A stretch of DNA of 64,000 nucleotides from Humulus lupulus (lineage: Eukaryota; Streptophyta; Magnoliopsida; Rosales; Cannabaceae), in the NCBI RefSeq assembly GCF_963169125.1, contig NC_084802.1:113154903-113218902 (forward strand), read 5' to 3'. Position 1 is the stretch's first letter. Every line of letters starts with the position of its first letter. Both the position numbers and the translations under genes were made by a program. A model generated the notes under the pieces. It did no database searches, had not been told where the DNA came from, and saw only the letters and a program-made list of their open reading frames with translations. Below, piece by piece: positions 1 through 11,394 of this stretch.

Positions 1-2113
1 TATTTGCTAGAAATAAGACTTTTACACTAGTGATAGATGGCTCATTTAGAGACAATGACTAGGGGTGCTTATGCTCTACTTGAGATATTTTACGATTTGG
101 TTCAAGTCCGTGACATTTGGCCAGGAGATATGTATGCTGGTAAAACCTAGGAGTCTTGATGAGCTAGTTGTTGGTAATAGTGCCCTTAAAGCAATTGTAG
201 TTGACAAATATTTTAAATTAAAAAAATGTTTGAATTGAATTATTATATATATAGACTCTGTCGGATATTATATTGATAATATTAAGTAAATATCATAAAA
301 TTCCAATGTTTATTTATGTGGTCTTAATCACATATTGGTATGAGAGGATCGAGATTAAGATAATAAACTTAAAACAGTTCGGAGTAAAATAAAGTTATGG
401 AATCTTTAGGTTAATTACTGCTAGTACGGTCCACTAGTATTAGGAATACATGTAACCTAGATCCGAGTTACTAGTGTAGTAGGACACTTTAGTGGAGGTA
501 CTTTGCATGCTGAGAGTATGTAGAACAAGACTAGGTGTGATTTGTTAATACTTGTTTAAACACTATTTCATAGTATTAATTAAACACATCAAACGATGAT
601 CATATACACAATGATCTTAATCCTGAGGTTACTATGAACTCCTATCTATGTCATCTGATCCTTTGATTCATGCGTTAAGGTTTGTTAGAATGATCAGGCT
701 AAGAACAATTGTATTGGGGGCTCAATGATGTATATGGTTAGGGACGTAGTTTAACGGATATGGAATCTATACCATCTTATAGATTGAATAATGGTTCCCT
801 ATTGGGTTGACTTTTGGAACTAAAAAAGTTATGAGCGCTCACGTCGCAAACTTGTGACACAACCTTCACTAGTAAAGTCAATGCTACTCTAGGAACAAGA
901 TATAGCTAAAAAAGTAAAACGGTAATTCAATTCCCATTTAATTATGAACCATTAATAAAGGATTAATGTTGTATGTAATTATTATATCAATGAATATTTT
1001 TTTCTTAAATAAAGTACTCAGTAAATATATGTCTATAATTATCAAGAGTTCAATCTCATATTTATAGTGGAATGATCATTATATTGATAAATATGATTAT
1101 TTAATCAAAGAGCTTTGATTAATAATGTAATATTTATTGGATCTTGATATTATAGGTCCATAGGTCCCCAAGGTGGCTATATCAATACCATATCAAGGTA
1201 AGAGTTGATACAAGGGTATAACTATAATTTGAGAATTTTAGAAGAATTTCATTCTTTGGGTCAAGTATGCAATTATATGATAATTGAGGTTAAAAAATTA
1301 ATTTGGAATTAATTATTAATTTTAATGTGTAATTTTCAAATTGCATATATATAAATAAATAAATTAAATTTTGAAATTAATTATTTTGATTTGAGTGGGA
1401 GAAAATAAAATTGGTAAGTCAAAAATTATTTTTGATTTATTAAATTTTAAAAGATGATGATAATGATGATCAACAATTTAAATTTTGAATTTTGAAATAT
1501 GATTGTCATATTTTTCCTTAAAATGATTAATATTTTATTTTGTGGGAAATTGATTTTAATTAAATAATTTAAAAAAATTAAAAATCTTTAAAAATGGAAT
1601 AGTGGGTCACGCATGACATAGTCCAGAGACTATGCCATGCGTGTCCCACATATACTGATATTGTATCAGTGTAGTTTTTATTTTATTTATTTAATTAATT
1701 AATAATTTGAAAATGGTTTCTCAAATTTGGTAAGAAAAATATTTACCTAAATCAAATCTTATAATTATTATGATATTTTATAATATTACTATTATTATTA
1801 TGAATAATAAGGTAATAGAAATATCTCTATATATACGATATAGAATAAAGAGAAGAGAGAATATGCAATAACAATATACTACACATATTAGATACAATTC
1901 TAAAAATTTCTTAGAGTTTTTGTTAGACAAAAACTCTTTCTTTCTTCTTCTTTATTCTAGTCATTCTCAGACCATAATCCAAGTTCTCATGTGTTGAGAA
2001 ATAATTGTGATTCTTAAAAATATAAACTCATGTTCTCTATGTGCCCACACACATCTCGAGGTGTAGAGAACACTCTAGAAGTTCGTGGTTTGAGTGCTTA
2101 AAGCTTTCGATAG
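1..2113. other. AT-rich left flank, no gene seen
   Basis: No coding region could be supported here. The stretch is strongly AT-rich, with short runs such as tatatata, and ends at the GATAG target site of the outer retrotransposon. The sequence continues on the far side at 53678, so this is the original insertion target. The last few hundred bases (about 1840-2113) look like a transcribed leader or TE leader, with a pyrimidine-rich tract near 1935-1965, but I cannot assign a family. A strong hairpin at 1602-1649 is listed separately. It is probably old, unclassified repeat DNA. Confidence 0.5.
1602..1670. repeat. Inverted repeat (22-nt arms) plus a second short hairpin
   Basis: Two 22-nt arms (1602-1623 and 1628-1649) are complementary at 20 of 22 positions around a 4-nt CAGA loop. 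Directly after it ACTGATA-TTG-TATCAGT (1654-1670) forms a second, perfect 7-bp hairpin. The surrounding DNA is very AT-rich while the arms are GC-rich, so the structure stands out. It could be a decayed MITE core, a terminator-like element of an older LTR, or a small-RNA hairpin. Nothing in the sequence decides between these. Confidence 0.6.
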
Positions 2114-2875
2114 TGTTGACGCGGTTTTTCGCCAACAGTGTATTACGAAAATTAGCCAGAATAAATTAGTGGTTAAGGATAAACCGTAATAAGAATAATG
2201 ACCCTTAAGGATGCTTAGAATGAAATAATAAGAACACTTGTTCCTTTTTATGTGGTTCGGAGGCTAAAATCCCCTAGTCCACGAGTCGATATTATTCCTG
2301 TATGTCTCTCTATATTTTGATAGAGTATTTGCATTACACAGAAGAAACCCAACCCCTTTTCTATCCAAGGTCTTGCTATTTATAGAAGAACCATCCCAGG
2401 ATAGGTGTTGGGGTTGTCACGTGAATATTCATCCCTTACTGTGACCTGTCTTCTACAAATGATGAACATTATAATATATCTTAAGGTAACGTCTAATCAT
2501 TAGGTAAAAAATGACAATGGGCCGCCTGGAATAATCAGACACGTGATATCTGATTACGCACGTTTATATTACGTGTTCGAGAATTCAGGGATAAACGGAC
2601 ATGCAATGTCTGACCACACATGTTTATATATAACGTATCCAGCTTAATAAACTCGTGGGCTTGGCAGGTGGTCAGAGGACTCCGACCTGAGCATAATTCC
2701 AGCCCTTGTCCATGAGGCGGTAAGTTATATCCATCTCCAGCTCGTGTTACTATCTAGGGGGGTCGCACTGCCTCCGCCAAGGAGATATCAACTTATGAGC
2801 CCTTTAGAATTGTTCTTAGATAGCCAACTGTACTCGAGCTGCAAAAAAGGCCCAGGCTGAATATCAGGGCGTACA
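2114..2875 (-). repeat. Element 1 3' LTR
   Basis: It begins TGTTGACGCGG and ends GCGTACA on the plus strand (TG...CA) and aligns along its whole length with 52916-53677 at equal length. The TATA-like TATAAATA on the minus strand is at 2377-2384. Immediately outside, on the minus strand, lies the polypurine tract, as required for a 3' LTR. Confidence 0.92.
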
Positions 2876-2893
2876 TTTGCCCCCCAAGTCCTT
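2876..2893 (-). promoter_or_regulatory. Element 1 polypurine tract
   Basis: Read on the minus strand, GGACTTGGGGGGCAAA abuts the first base (TGTACGCC) of the 3' LTR. The CTTGGGGGGCAAA core is shared, with small changes, by elements 2, 3 and 4. It would prime plus-strand DNA synthesis. Confidence 0.85.
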
Positions 2894-3907
2894 GCCCGTG
2901 TCTTATGACGTCATTCTCTGATTGACATGGTGGGGACTTTTAAACTTCTGTTGCGATTATCCATGTTTGTTCATTACTTGAGTACTGGACATGTGGAACG
3001 CCGTGATTGCCGCCTGTTCGGGTTTCGAGGATTGCATTAAATGGCCTGGCCACCTTTTTTGCTGCCGTTTAACCTTTCGAAACATGACCCTCACATCTCG
3101 CATTAGCTTGATCAGACGGTCCGTGTTTCTTTATGCTTATTACGTATAAACAAGGCTGGCAATTTTCAGTGTCCATACCATACCCTCTCATTTGAAATTT
3201 TTCCCAGTTTTCTCTCCTCTGAACTTTGAAAACCCTTCTTCATTTTCTCATATAAATCCCAAAAATCTGCCACTGAAACCTTCATAAGCCCCGCCACCAA
3301 GGATTTTTTTTACGAAATCTCCTTATACGTTGCACATTCCTTTCGTCGACGAACACACTGTAACTTCTCTATTCTATTGGAACATTCTTTTACTGGTTTT
3401 TTTGTGTATTTCTTTCTTCTTTATAACACCACTCTGCACTTCACCGTCATTGGCATTAGGTTGTTCCCACATATTTTTGGTACACATTTTTCGGTTTAGG
3501 TTTATTGAGTAGGCTCTAAAATACATCTAGGATGGTGATGTTCATAAACTTGGTAAATCTTCGGGTGATTCCTGGGCAATTTTTAGAAAATATCCATTAG
3601 GCATGTAGGAGATGAAAGGTTTTTAGGGTTAGACATTAGGTTGCGTAGGGGATACACTTCTTGGGCAATTTTGCTATAGATCGTTCCCCAAGGAGGGTGG
3701 TGGCCTGACTTTTTGACACACGGATCCCTAAATATCAGGGGTCTGCTGGGAAACCTAGGCGCGTAGCATAGGCAAAGCTTCGCATCACACGGGCTGATAT
3801 TGCATCAGGTCGCATGTTAGGACCCCTGGCCTTTGCAATTTATTTTGTTAAAAAAATTCTATGTCGCCCACTCAAAACTCCGTCGTTCTTATTCGATAGG
3901 CAAGCTG
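2894..3907 (+). promoter_or_regulatory. Element 1 leader of the antisense gene (putative promoter and 5' UTR)
   Basis: This 1-kb stretch has no convincing protein. It lies between the polypurine tract and the antisense gene. A TATA-like TATAAAT is at 3251-3257, and a possible splice donor (GTAAAT) at 3553. By analogy with elements 2, 3 and 4, where TATA, donor and acceptor are clearer, this should hold the promoter and an intron of the antisense gene. The exact start and introns here are inferred. The short open frame at 3330-3512 shows no family features. Confidence 0.45.
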
Positions 3908-6571
3908 ATGGCACCTAAGAAAGGCGCATCCAAGAAGAACGTAGCTGGCTCATCGTCCCAGCAATCATACAAGGGAAAGGAGGTCGTCCTTGATTCCCCC
4001 CTTCCTGAGTTCGGCCCCGAGGTGGAGAAGGAGGTCGCGGTCGCTCCTAACGCCTTTTTCAAGGCCGAAAGGATTGTCTCCAAGATAACGACCCAAGGAA
4101 GGGTCAACAAGATCCTTCTGTCCCACAACATTGAGGTTGGGACGGGTGTTCTCATCGCCCGACCTCCCTACGAGGGGGTGCAGAGCTGTGCACCACTCCA
4201 GGATGATTTCGCGGCCTGGAGTGATGAACACTTAAAGGCTAGGGCCATCCTCCCCCTCGACCAGTACTTCGCAGACTTCCTCAACTATGTGAGGTTGGCG
4301 CCATTCCAGCTCCCCCCAACTCATATCGGCTGTTGGCGGGGTTGAACTACCTCTTTCTGAAGCATGAGTGGGAAGTCCCCACTCCGGCAGACATCCTCTA
4401 TTTCTTCTGCCTTAAAGCCAGCTCGGACCAAAGGGGACGAGGTGACGGGTTCTATTACTTGACTCGGTTCCTAAAACTCGCCTGCTGTCATCGAGCTGCC
4501 CAGTCTTCCCAACGACTTCAAAGACCAATTTTTTATGTCGAATGGGTTCCACAACTGTGAACACCGATACTTTAACTGCCCTCGTAAGTCTTCTTTCTTT
4601 TCTTAGCTCAGAAAAAATTCCTTTCACACTTAGTTTTTCTTGCGTGTATATTGATTAGAGTGTCTTCGTGCAGCCATTTTTGCGAGGATGGCCAAATCAG
4701 CCGGCTGCTTCTCCCATCCATCAAGAAGGACTACCGCCAGCTCGTGTCTAACGACAAGATGTTGGCATGTAAATTGCTTACTGAAGGTCAAACCCTGGCC
4801 TTGGGAAGAATGTGGGCCAACGTTCCTATACTCCGCGAGCTCCTGCACGTTCCTGAAAGGAACGCTGAGGCCATCGATAGCGATGAGCTAGAAGAGGACG
4901 AGGTACCCCTCATGCGAAAGAGACGAGCCCCTGAGGCTGCCCAGGACCCCATTGCTGACCAAGCTACGTCGGGGGCAGCAGCCGGCCCCTCCGGCCAAGG
5001 TAACCCATATCACTTTAGGGATTTAGATAGGGCTATTGCTGACCTTAGGCTAATCAGGTTTAAGCCAAACCAGCTCGTGCACTGTCATCCTAATGACCCT
5101 GACCGTAACATAACCTTGCTCCAGTGTGTAGATCATTTAGTTCTTCATCATGACATGGGCCATCCTAGGGGGACCATAGTAGTAGACAATACCTTGCCCT
5201 TTCAATCGGTCTTCTTTAAGAGTATGTAACCAATCTTAGGTCATGGCCATCCCTTCTCCAAGGTGTTATTGCTCCAAGACTTAGGCAATACGTAGAGGAG
5301 TCCAGTCCTGAGGTAGAGCCTGACTCGGAGCCTCCCCTAATCCAAGAAGTGGTTGACTTAGACTCTCCTTCCCCTATAGCAGTTCCAAGGCCAGAGGTTG
5401 TGGAAATAGACTCCTCCTCTAGCTCGGAGGGTAGGATCTTTTGTTACTTTGTACGTATTTTCTTTGTAAACTGATGAATGTATATGCATATTTAATGCAT
5501 TTCCCATTATTTTTCAGGCGATGAGATGGCACAGCGAGGGGAACCTGACATTCGCTTGATGTTCCAAGAAGGGAGATCCAGCGAGGGTCCTCTTGTCAAG
5601 AAACATCGGCCCACGGCAAAGAAAACGCCCCCCTCAGTCGCGACAGCTTCCAAATCCCCGGCCAAGGGGAAAGGCTCGAGCTCGGGAGCTCTGCTCGCTG
5701 TAGCCCCAGAGAAGAAGGGTCCGGCTGCACCCCCTCCTCTCTTTCCCCCAGCCCTTGCTCAGGATCCGATAGTGCCAGTTGGTCCCCCAGCTCCAGTAGT
5801 CCCCGCTGCCACTGTTCGCATCCCCGTCAACACCCAGGACCTGGGGCAAATTCCAGACACTTTTCGGGGGACTATCTTAGAGACGAGGAACTACGCGGTG
5901 GAGCACTTTTATAAGGCCAAGCCCAGCGACCTGAGGACGATCGAGGAGAGGAGCCCAAAGAACGTTATGGAATCGGCCCTCGGAATGAACCTCATAGTAA
6001 GCATTTTCCCTGACCACACTTTTATTATTTTTCCCTTGTATGTGCCTAACTGTTTTCTTACTTTTTTCAGGCGGCCATGGCTCAACATCATAGCATATCC
6101 CGGGCCAGGCCCAGGAGTGATGAACTAAAGGCTGAGCTCCAAATTGCTCAGGCCGCCCTGACTGCGGCCCATGCTGCTCTCGCCGCCTCTCAGCAAAGTG
6201 AACAGAATGCCAAGGCTGCTTTGGCAGCAAAGGATGCCTTAACCATAGCTCAAGAGGGCAAGCAGGTGGCAAAGGCTACCTCAGCTGCCCTTCAAGCCGA
6301 GCTCGAGGGGGCCAAGGCCAAACAGCTGGAGGTCGAGGCGGTTATTCAGGAGGAGAAGAAAGCACCGACATCCTCCATGGAGAGCATGCTGTACCACTCC
6401 TAGGCCTTCAATCAGGATGACAACTTCTCCTTCATGGCCTCTGAAGTGTGGGGGCACTACCTTGAGAAGTTCAAGGCTCGGCTTCAACAAGAGCTGCAGT
6501 CTGAGACTAGGGAGGCCTCTGTCACCGGCGAGCAAGAGGTCGAGGAGGTGTCATCCTTAGAGTGGCCTTGA
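3908..6571 (+). pseudogene. Element 1 antisense gene (gypsy-type 'transposase_28'-like protein), disrupted
   Basis: This gene runs opposite to gag-pol of its element. Four exons can be proposed from GT-AG signals: 3908-4583, 4674-5430, 5518-5996 and 6071-6571 (donors gtaagt, gtaagc and gtaggа-like; acceptors after pyrimidine runs). Exon 1 starts MAPKKGASKK and contains the pattern F..F..YV.LAPFQL followed by a W..PT..DI.YFF segment, which matches the long first exon of the antisense genes in elements 2-4. The third exon is Pro/Ala-rich and the last is an Ala-rich coiled coil. Frame breaks are visible near 4335 and 5225 and a stop at about 6401. The family resembles Pfam 'putative gypsy type transposon' from memory. 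Its molecular function is unknown. Confidence 0.7.
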
Positions 6572-6603
6572 GGGTCTTAGGTTTTATTTTCCTTCATTGA
6601 TGT

Positions 6604-7193
6604 TGTTGACCCAAGATTTGGCCAACTAACACGGAGTCAAAATGTGATTGATGTGAACGAATGTATAGAGAAGAACGTAATGACAAAAGTAAACAAAACA
6701 CAGTGATTTATAGTGGTTCGGCCCCAGGATCTGGTAATGACCTACGTCCACTTAGACTAATATTGATATAAGAATCAGAAGAGTGATCAAAGAACTAAGG
6801 TTCAATGAGTTTCACTAACCTCTCAAGAACAATACAAGTTTTCTAAGAGAATTATTATAGTTTCGAATGATTCAAAAGCCAAAAAGTCCCCTCCCTTGAG
6901 CTATCTCTTGCTATTTATAGGCTCAAGGAGGGTTACAAAAGATTGTTACAGATATTCTTTCCTGAATAATCGGATACCCAGAAGATTGTATGAGATAAAT
7001 TCGGGATTCATAAAGATCTTCCCATAAATTTTGCCTTGTACACGGAACCATCGACCAGACTGGTCGCGGGTAAGACGGGCTTACCCTGCTTCTACTGTGT
7101 CTTCTGGTCGATACTCTAGCAGACGCTTCCAGGTGTCAGCCACGTGTCCAGAGATTACTTGCCACGTCACCAATGCTAATTTATTGGATAAAA
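6604..7193 (-). repeat. Element 2 3' LTR
   Basis: It starts TGTTGACCC and ends TTGGATAAAA on the plus strand; the partner LTR ends TTGGATAACA, so the terminal CA has mutated to AA. The TATA-like TATAAATA (minus strand) is at 6912-6919. It contains CGACCAG-A-CTGGTCG, a small palindrome, near 7049-7063. Confidence 0.93.
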
Positions 7194-7210
7194 TTTGCCC
7201 CCGAAAGTTT
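7194..7210 (-). promoter_or_regulatory. Element 2 polypurine tract
   Basis: On the minus strand CTTTCGGGGGCAAA lies directly before the 3' LTR. It matches the CTTGGGGGGCAAA tracts of the other elements, with one C in the purine run. Confidence 0.8.
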
Positions 7211-8033
7211 ATTTACTACGAACAGTAAATAAAATTTTGAATGAACGACTCTTCGGTAACCCCACCTGACGTGTCAGAACCCTTTGTGTGTTCTTGAAAA
7301 AAGCAACCCACTTCTGTCTAATCATGTCTTTTCAGTTCCCCAAAAACGATTTCGATGGCCATCCCGTTTCCCCATACTTTGAAAAAGGAAAACTAATGAT
7401 TACACTTTTTTAATATCAGAGACAAACTTATATAAGACCGTCGAAGCCTCCTCTTTCTTTTTACGCACGCCATTGTCTTTGCAGAAAACCCTAAAAACCA
7501 GAGCTTTAAACTCCTCCGGAGACCGTTTTCCTGCACTTCCAAGACTCATACCGTGGGCTCCTTAATCTCCGAAGACCTTTCTTCCACCTCCACGATCATT
7601 CTTCTCGGTAAGTTTTCGAAACCCCATGCTTCTAATTTCTTGTGGTGCATGCTTCTGATGGTGGACTGTTTAAGTTTTTCCGTTTCTGGTTTAAGGTGCT
7701 TGTAGACAGAATGTTTTGTAGGCAAAGTAGAGTTACGAGTTAGTTTAAAATCCAGGATCATGCCTTTTAGGACGTAAAATCGAAGTAAAATTTCGATCTT
7801 TAAGCCAGTTGAAAAATAAATTTTTCCCGCCCTAAGGGAAGTTGAAAAAGCTTTTCCAGAAAAACTTTTTACTTTCACCCTTTTGACTCGTTTTTCAAAC
7901 TGTTCGTGTAGAAAGATTTAGCTTTTTGTTAGAATGCTGTTGTATAAAAGCTTAACTTTTATACTCGACCAGCGTTATTCTAAAAAGCCTTTTAAAGTTC
8001 TATATCCTCACCTCCCCATTCTTCTGTTTGCAG
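7211..8033 (+). promoter_or_regulatory. Element 2 antisense-gene promoter, 5'-UTR exon and first intron
   Basis: A clean TATA box (TATATAA, 7429-7435) is followed by a C/T-rich leader. A consensus splice donor CTTCTCG/GTAAGT lies at 7607/7608, and a consensus acceptor (pyrimidine run then TTTGCAG) ends at 8033, six bases before the ATG at 8040. This predicts a 426-nt intron in the 5' UTR. Elements 3 and 4 have the same arrangement at equivalent places. So the antisense gene probably has its own promoter next to the 3' LTR and is not merely read from neighbouring DNA. Confidence 0.65.
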
Positions 8034-8039
8034 ACCTTA

Positions 8040-10687
8040 ATGCCAGATTTGTGGGGAGGTGAAAGACCCATCGACGAGGACCTTCTCGCCAAGCTGCTCG
8101 AGGGAGAAGAACAACCAGCTGACCGTGTCCATGAGATTCCTTTCTCGCGATCCTCTTCCAGACCCCATTCTTCCTCTCCAATGGCCTGCTCCAAGTCTAC
8201 TGGAAAGAAAAGACCTGAGTCCGAAAGCAACCCAAATTCTCCTGCCCAGCCTAATTCGCAGGCTAGGGTTCCCTCGACCAGTGGTCGAGAAAATCTCGTT
8301 CATGACCCTAATATCAAAACTAGGGCCCGCCCTCGTCATCGGAATCCGCCTGATGTCGAGTGGTATACTTCCCCAGCCAGTCTAGTGACCCCTCGAATGG
8401 TCGCTAACTGCTTCAGGAAATTCCCCCTCACGGGGGTTACTATTATACGTCCTGCCGCAGACCAGAGGGCTAACCTCCCAGGAGGTGCGAACAGCGCCTG
8501 GTCCCAGTATCATATTGAGGTGGGAGCTTACCTCCCTCTTCATCCCTTTTTTGTGGGGGTGGCTAATTATTTTGGTGTCGCCCCCTTCCAAATAACTCCA
8601 AATGGATATAGGATGCTGGCCGCACTCTATATTCTGTATAAACTTAACAAATGGCCAGAACCTTCGCCCCACGAGGTCAACTATCTCTTTGACCTTAAAT
8701 CCAACCCACAGCACAACGGGACGGGCTTCTTCCACTTCTGCCACCAAGAGACTGGCCGGACGTTCTTGAGTGGCACTACCCATATATCAAACGTGGGGCA
8801 TTACAATAAGGAGTATTTCCTTACTCCAGACATAACCAGCAACAATTTAGCCTTCGCACGAGGAGGTAAGAGCTTGTCTTTGGCTGGTCGATACTTTAAT
8901 CTAAGGTGTCTCCTTTCATTTTTCTCAAACTTTAATATATTTTTCAGGCCCTTGGTTACGTCCGGCCCCAACACCAGACATGGTGTTGAGGTCCAACACT
9001 CTGGCCAGGATGTCTGACGTAGCAAAAAGTGTCAAGACCCTGATAACTGAAACAAACTTGAGGCTGTCTGGCCTCCTGGCTCCTCGCCATGAAAATAGAG
9101 GGTCCGTGGTGGACGAAGCCACTGCTGAGGGGGTTCCCCAGCAGCAACCCCCTGTGCCTCCTCGGAGGAGGAGGCCAACGGGGGTTACAATCAGGGAACC
9201 CACGGGTAGCCCTTCCGCAGAAAGGCCTTTGCTCCCCAAGGCAAGGGGAAAGAAAAGGCCAAAGAGCCTATTGTTGACTTGGGAGAATCTTTTGACGATA
9301 ATGGTAAAGTTATTTCGCTTTTGAATGGTTTGCCAATTCCCTGTCACTTGTTTGACGGGGATGGTAACTGTACATATGCTCCAAATCTAGGGCCAGACTT
9401 CTTCATGCTAGATAATGAGTATATGACTATTAGAGTCAATAGTGTAGCGACCAGTAGTTGTAGCTCGGGTATTTACTTTGTTACCTTCTTTCAGTTGTCT
9501 AACATACTTTCACCTGCCTCCTTTCTTATTAACTTGCTATGTTTATCTACATGCAGATATGTCAACTCCCAACATCTTCGACATGTACCAGGCCGAGGAT
9601 GAAGAGGAAATTCCTCAACTCCAAAGGAAACCTAAGAAGAGAACTGGTGAATCCAGCCGAGGCCCTCCAGCTAAGAAGGGTCGAACAGAAGACCTCCCTC
9701 AGGACGCGCCAATAGGGCAAAGTCCTACGCCAACAGGGCAAACTTCTACCCCTCCAGTTCTTTCCGAGCAGCAGACTCCTCCTGCCCCATCGAAACCTCC
9801 AGCCGCGCCTGCCGGAGAATAGCTTACTCGTGAAGAATCTCTTGGGGCCAGACTCATGAGCTGTGCCATTCGATCTGCCTGGGACCGTCTCGATCGCATC
9901 AGCAAAGGCGACCGTGTTAGAGCTGCAATGGTTGAAGCTGAAGAGCTGCCAGTCGACCAGATCCTGAATAGGGCTCTGAACGAAATCTCCAACGTAAGTA
10001 CTTCTTTATATTTCAAGCTTTAGTCTTTTAGTCCTCATGATAAGTTCTAACTCCTTTTTTCTTTATTTACAGGCCTTGCTATCTGCCACTACTGCTCGTA
10101 CCCGAGCCCAGGCTTACCTCGAGCAAGCCAAGGCAAAAGCCATCGAGAGGTATCAGGTGAAGGCGGCCGAGGAGCTTTCGGCTGCTGAGGCCAGGCATGC
10201 CAAGGACTTGGAGGCAATGGTCCGAGAGAGGGATGCGGCGGTGACTAAGCTGTCAGAGGCTGAAGCTGCGAAGAATGCAGCAGTCAAGTTGAGGCAGGAG
10301 TATCGAGATTTCAACCAAGCCCATCTTCGTGAAATCAAGCATTTGGGAGAGGTACTCAAGTCCAAGGATGAGGCTATTGTCACTCTCGGGGACAAGGTGA
10401 AGCAGTTGGAGCTTGACAACTCCAAGAATCTGGAAAAATACAAGAGGACGACACTCCGATGTTTCTACAATTTCTGGAAACATAATCAGGGTGCTGACTT
10501 TAGTTACCTTTCAGAGGAAGTCAGAACTGCTGAGTTGGCTCGATGCGCTGCCCAACTGGCCGAAGAGGAGGCAAGAGCTGCAACCCCTGCCACTCCAGGC
10601 GTCGCTGGTGTGGAAGAAGAAGAAGTTGTCGAGGATGCGACTAACCAGGATGCTGCCCAGGACCCTCTGGCCCCGAATGCCTCTTAA
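8040..10687 (+). CDS. Element 2 antisense gene, four coding exons (two lesions)
   Basis: Predicted exons are 8040-8865, 8948-9468, 9557-9993 and 10073-10687. Every intron begins GT (GTAAGA, GTATTT, GTAAGT) and ends in a pyrimidine-rich AG. Exon 1 (about 275 codons, open) has a Ser/Pro-rich start and a globular block with LPLHPFFVGVANYFG, FQITPNG and PHEVNYLFDL, typical of the plant 'putative gypsy type transposon' family (Pfam Transposase_28, from memory). Exon 3 is basic and Pro-rich. Exon 4 is a long Ala/Glu/Lys coiled coil ending in an acidic tail. A frame break occurs near 9250-9280 and a TAG at about 9820. The gene runs convergently to pol. Comparable antisense genes are known from Tat elements such as maize Grande. 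The function is unknown; a capsid partner, silencing suppressor or nuclear factor are only guesses. Confidence 0.75.
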
Positions 10688-11394
10688 GATGTTTTCTTAT
10701 ATATTTTTTCTTTCTTTTTGGATATACGACCCACGGGTCGTGATGTAAAGACAATAGTTTCTTTTTTAAACTTTGCTGCACGGGCAGTAAATCTTTTTCT
10801 TTTACTTGAACAGTTACATCCAAGCAGCGATGCTTGCGGTGTAAAGGCTTAAATCTTGATGCTATAATATCTTTATTTATTATAACATTTGTCCGTATGA
10901 CCGAACTTCGCATAGTACTTTTGCATGATTTAACAAAACATATATTTTGAAAAATACTCTAAGTACTGTAGCATGCTTTCACTCATTTTGTTCATGTGTT
11001 TACATATCTTGAGAGTATGCTTTGCTATCGATGTGCCTTATATGCCCCCTAAGTGATCGAGGAGCTTTATGGTCCTTGGTCACTTGCCTTGACCATGGCC
11101 TGTTCGAACATTCCTGTTCGTGTAAAAAATGATACTTGTAATACAGCTAAACAACACACGTAATGAACAAATACTTGCAAATGTAAATTCACAAAGGTTG
11201 GCAAGAATGACTGGCTGCGCACAGTCCCTTATAATCTCATATTAAAAATGGACTAAACATGTCTTTACGAGTGATTCTATAATAGAATCTTACATATACG
11301 AGCAGTTAGCCATACAGCGTGGCTAACCCTCTTTGCAAAACTTGTAAAAAAAATTGAAAATTTTTACGTAAGCCAGTCCTTTAAAAAGGACTGT
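10688..11394. other. Element 2 convergent spacer between antisense gene and pol
   Basis: This 707-bp AT-rich stretch separates the 3' ends of two convergent genes and should hold both polyadenylation regions. No protein is seen. A hairpin with a PPT-like tract lies at 11041-11085 (listed separately). A second short self-complementary run, tacgacccACGGGTCGTGAT, lies near 10723-10742. Confidence 0.6.
11041..11085 (-). promoter_or_regulatory. Element 2 internal PPT-like tract and hairpin
   Basis: On the minus strand CACTTAGGGGGCATATA (11041-11055) strongly resembles the true polypurine tract. It is preceded by an inverted repeat whose arms are AAGTGATCGAGG (11051-11062) and CCTTGGTCACTT (11074-11085), 9 of 12 positions complementary. 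Elements 3, 4 and 5 carry the same pair at the same relative place after the integrase stop. This may be a second plus-strand primer or a 3' processing signal. Confidence 0.55.

Noticed and set aside
3330..3512. 60-codon hydrophobic open frame
   Set aside because: It lies in the T-rich leader of the element 1 antisense gene. The hydrophobicity follows from T-rich codons and no homologous frame exists in the other elements.
5877..6272. Minus-strand frame of 131 codons opposite the antisense gene
   Set aside because: It is a shadow of the plus-strand coding exons. It crosses the splice sites at 5996/6071 and has no family features.
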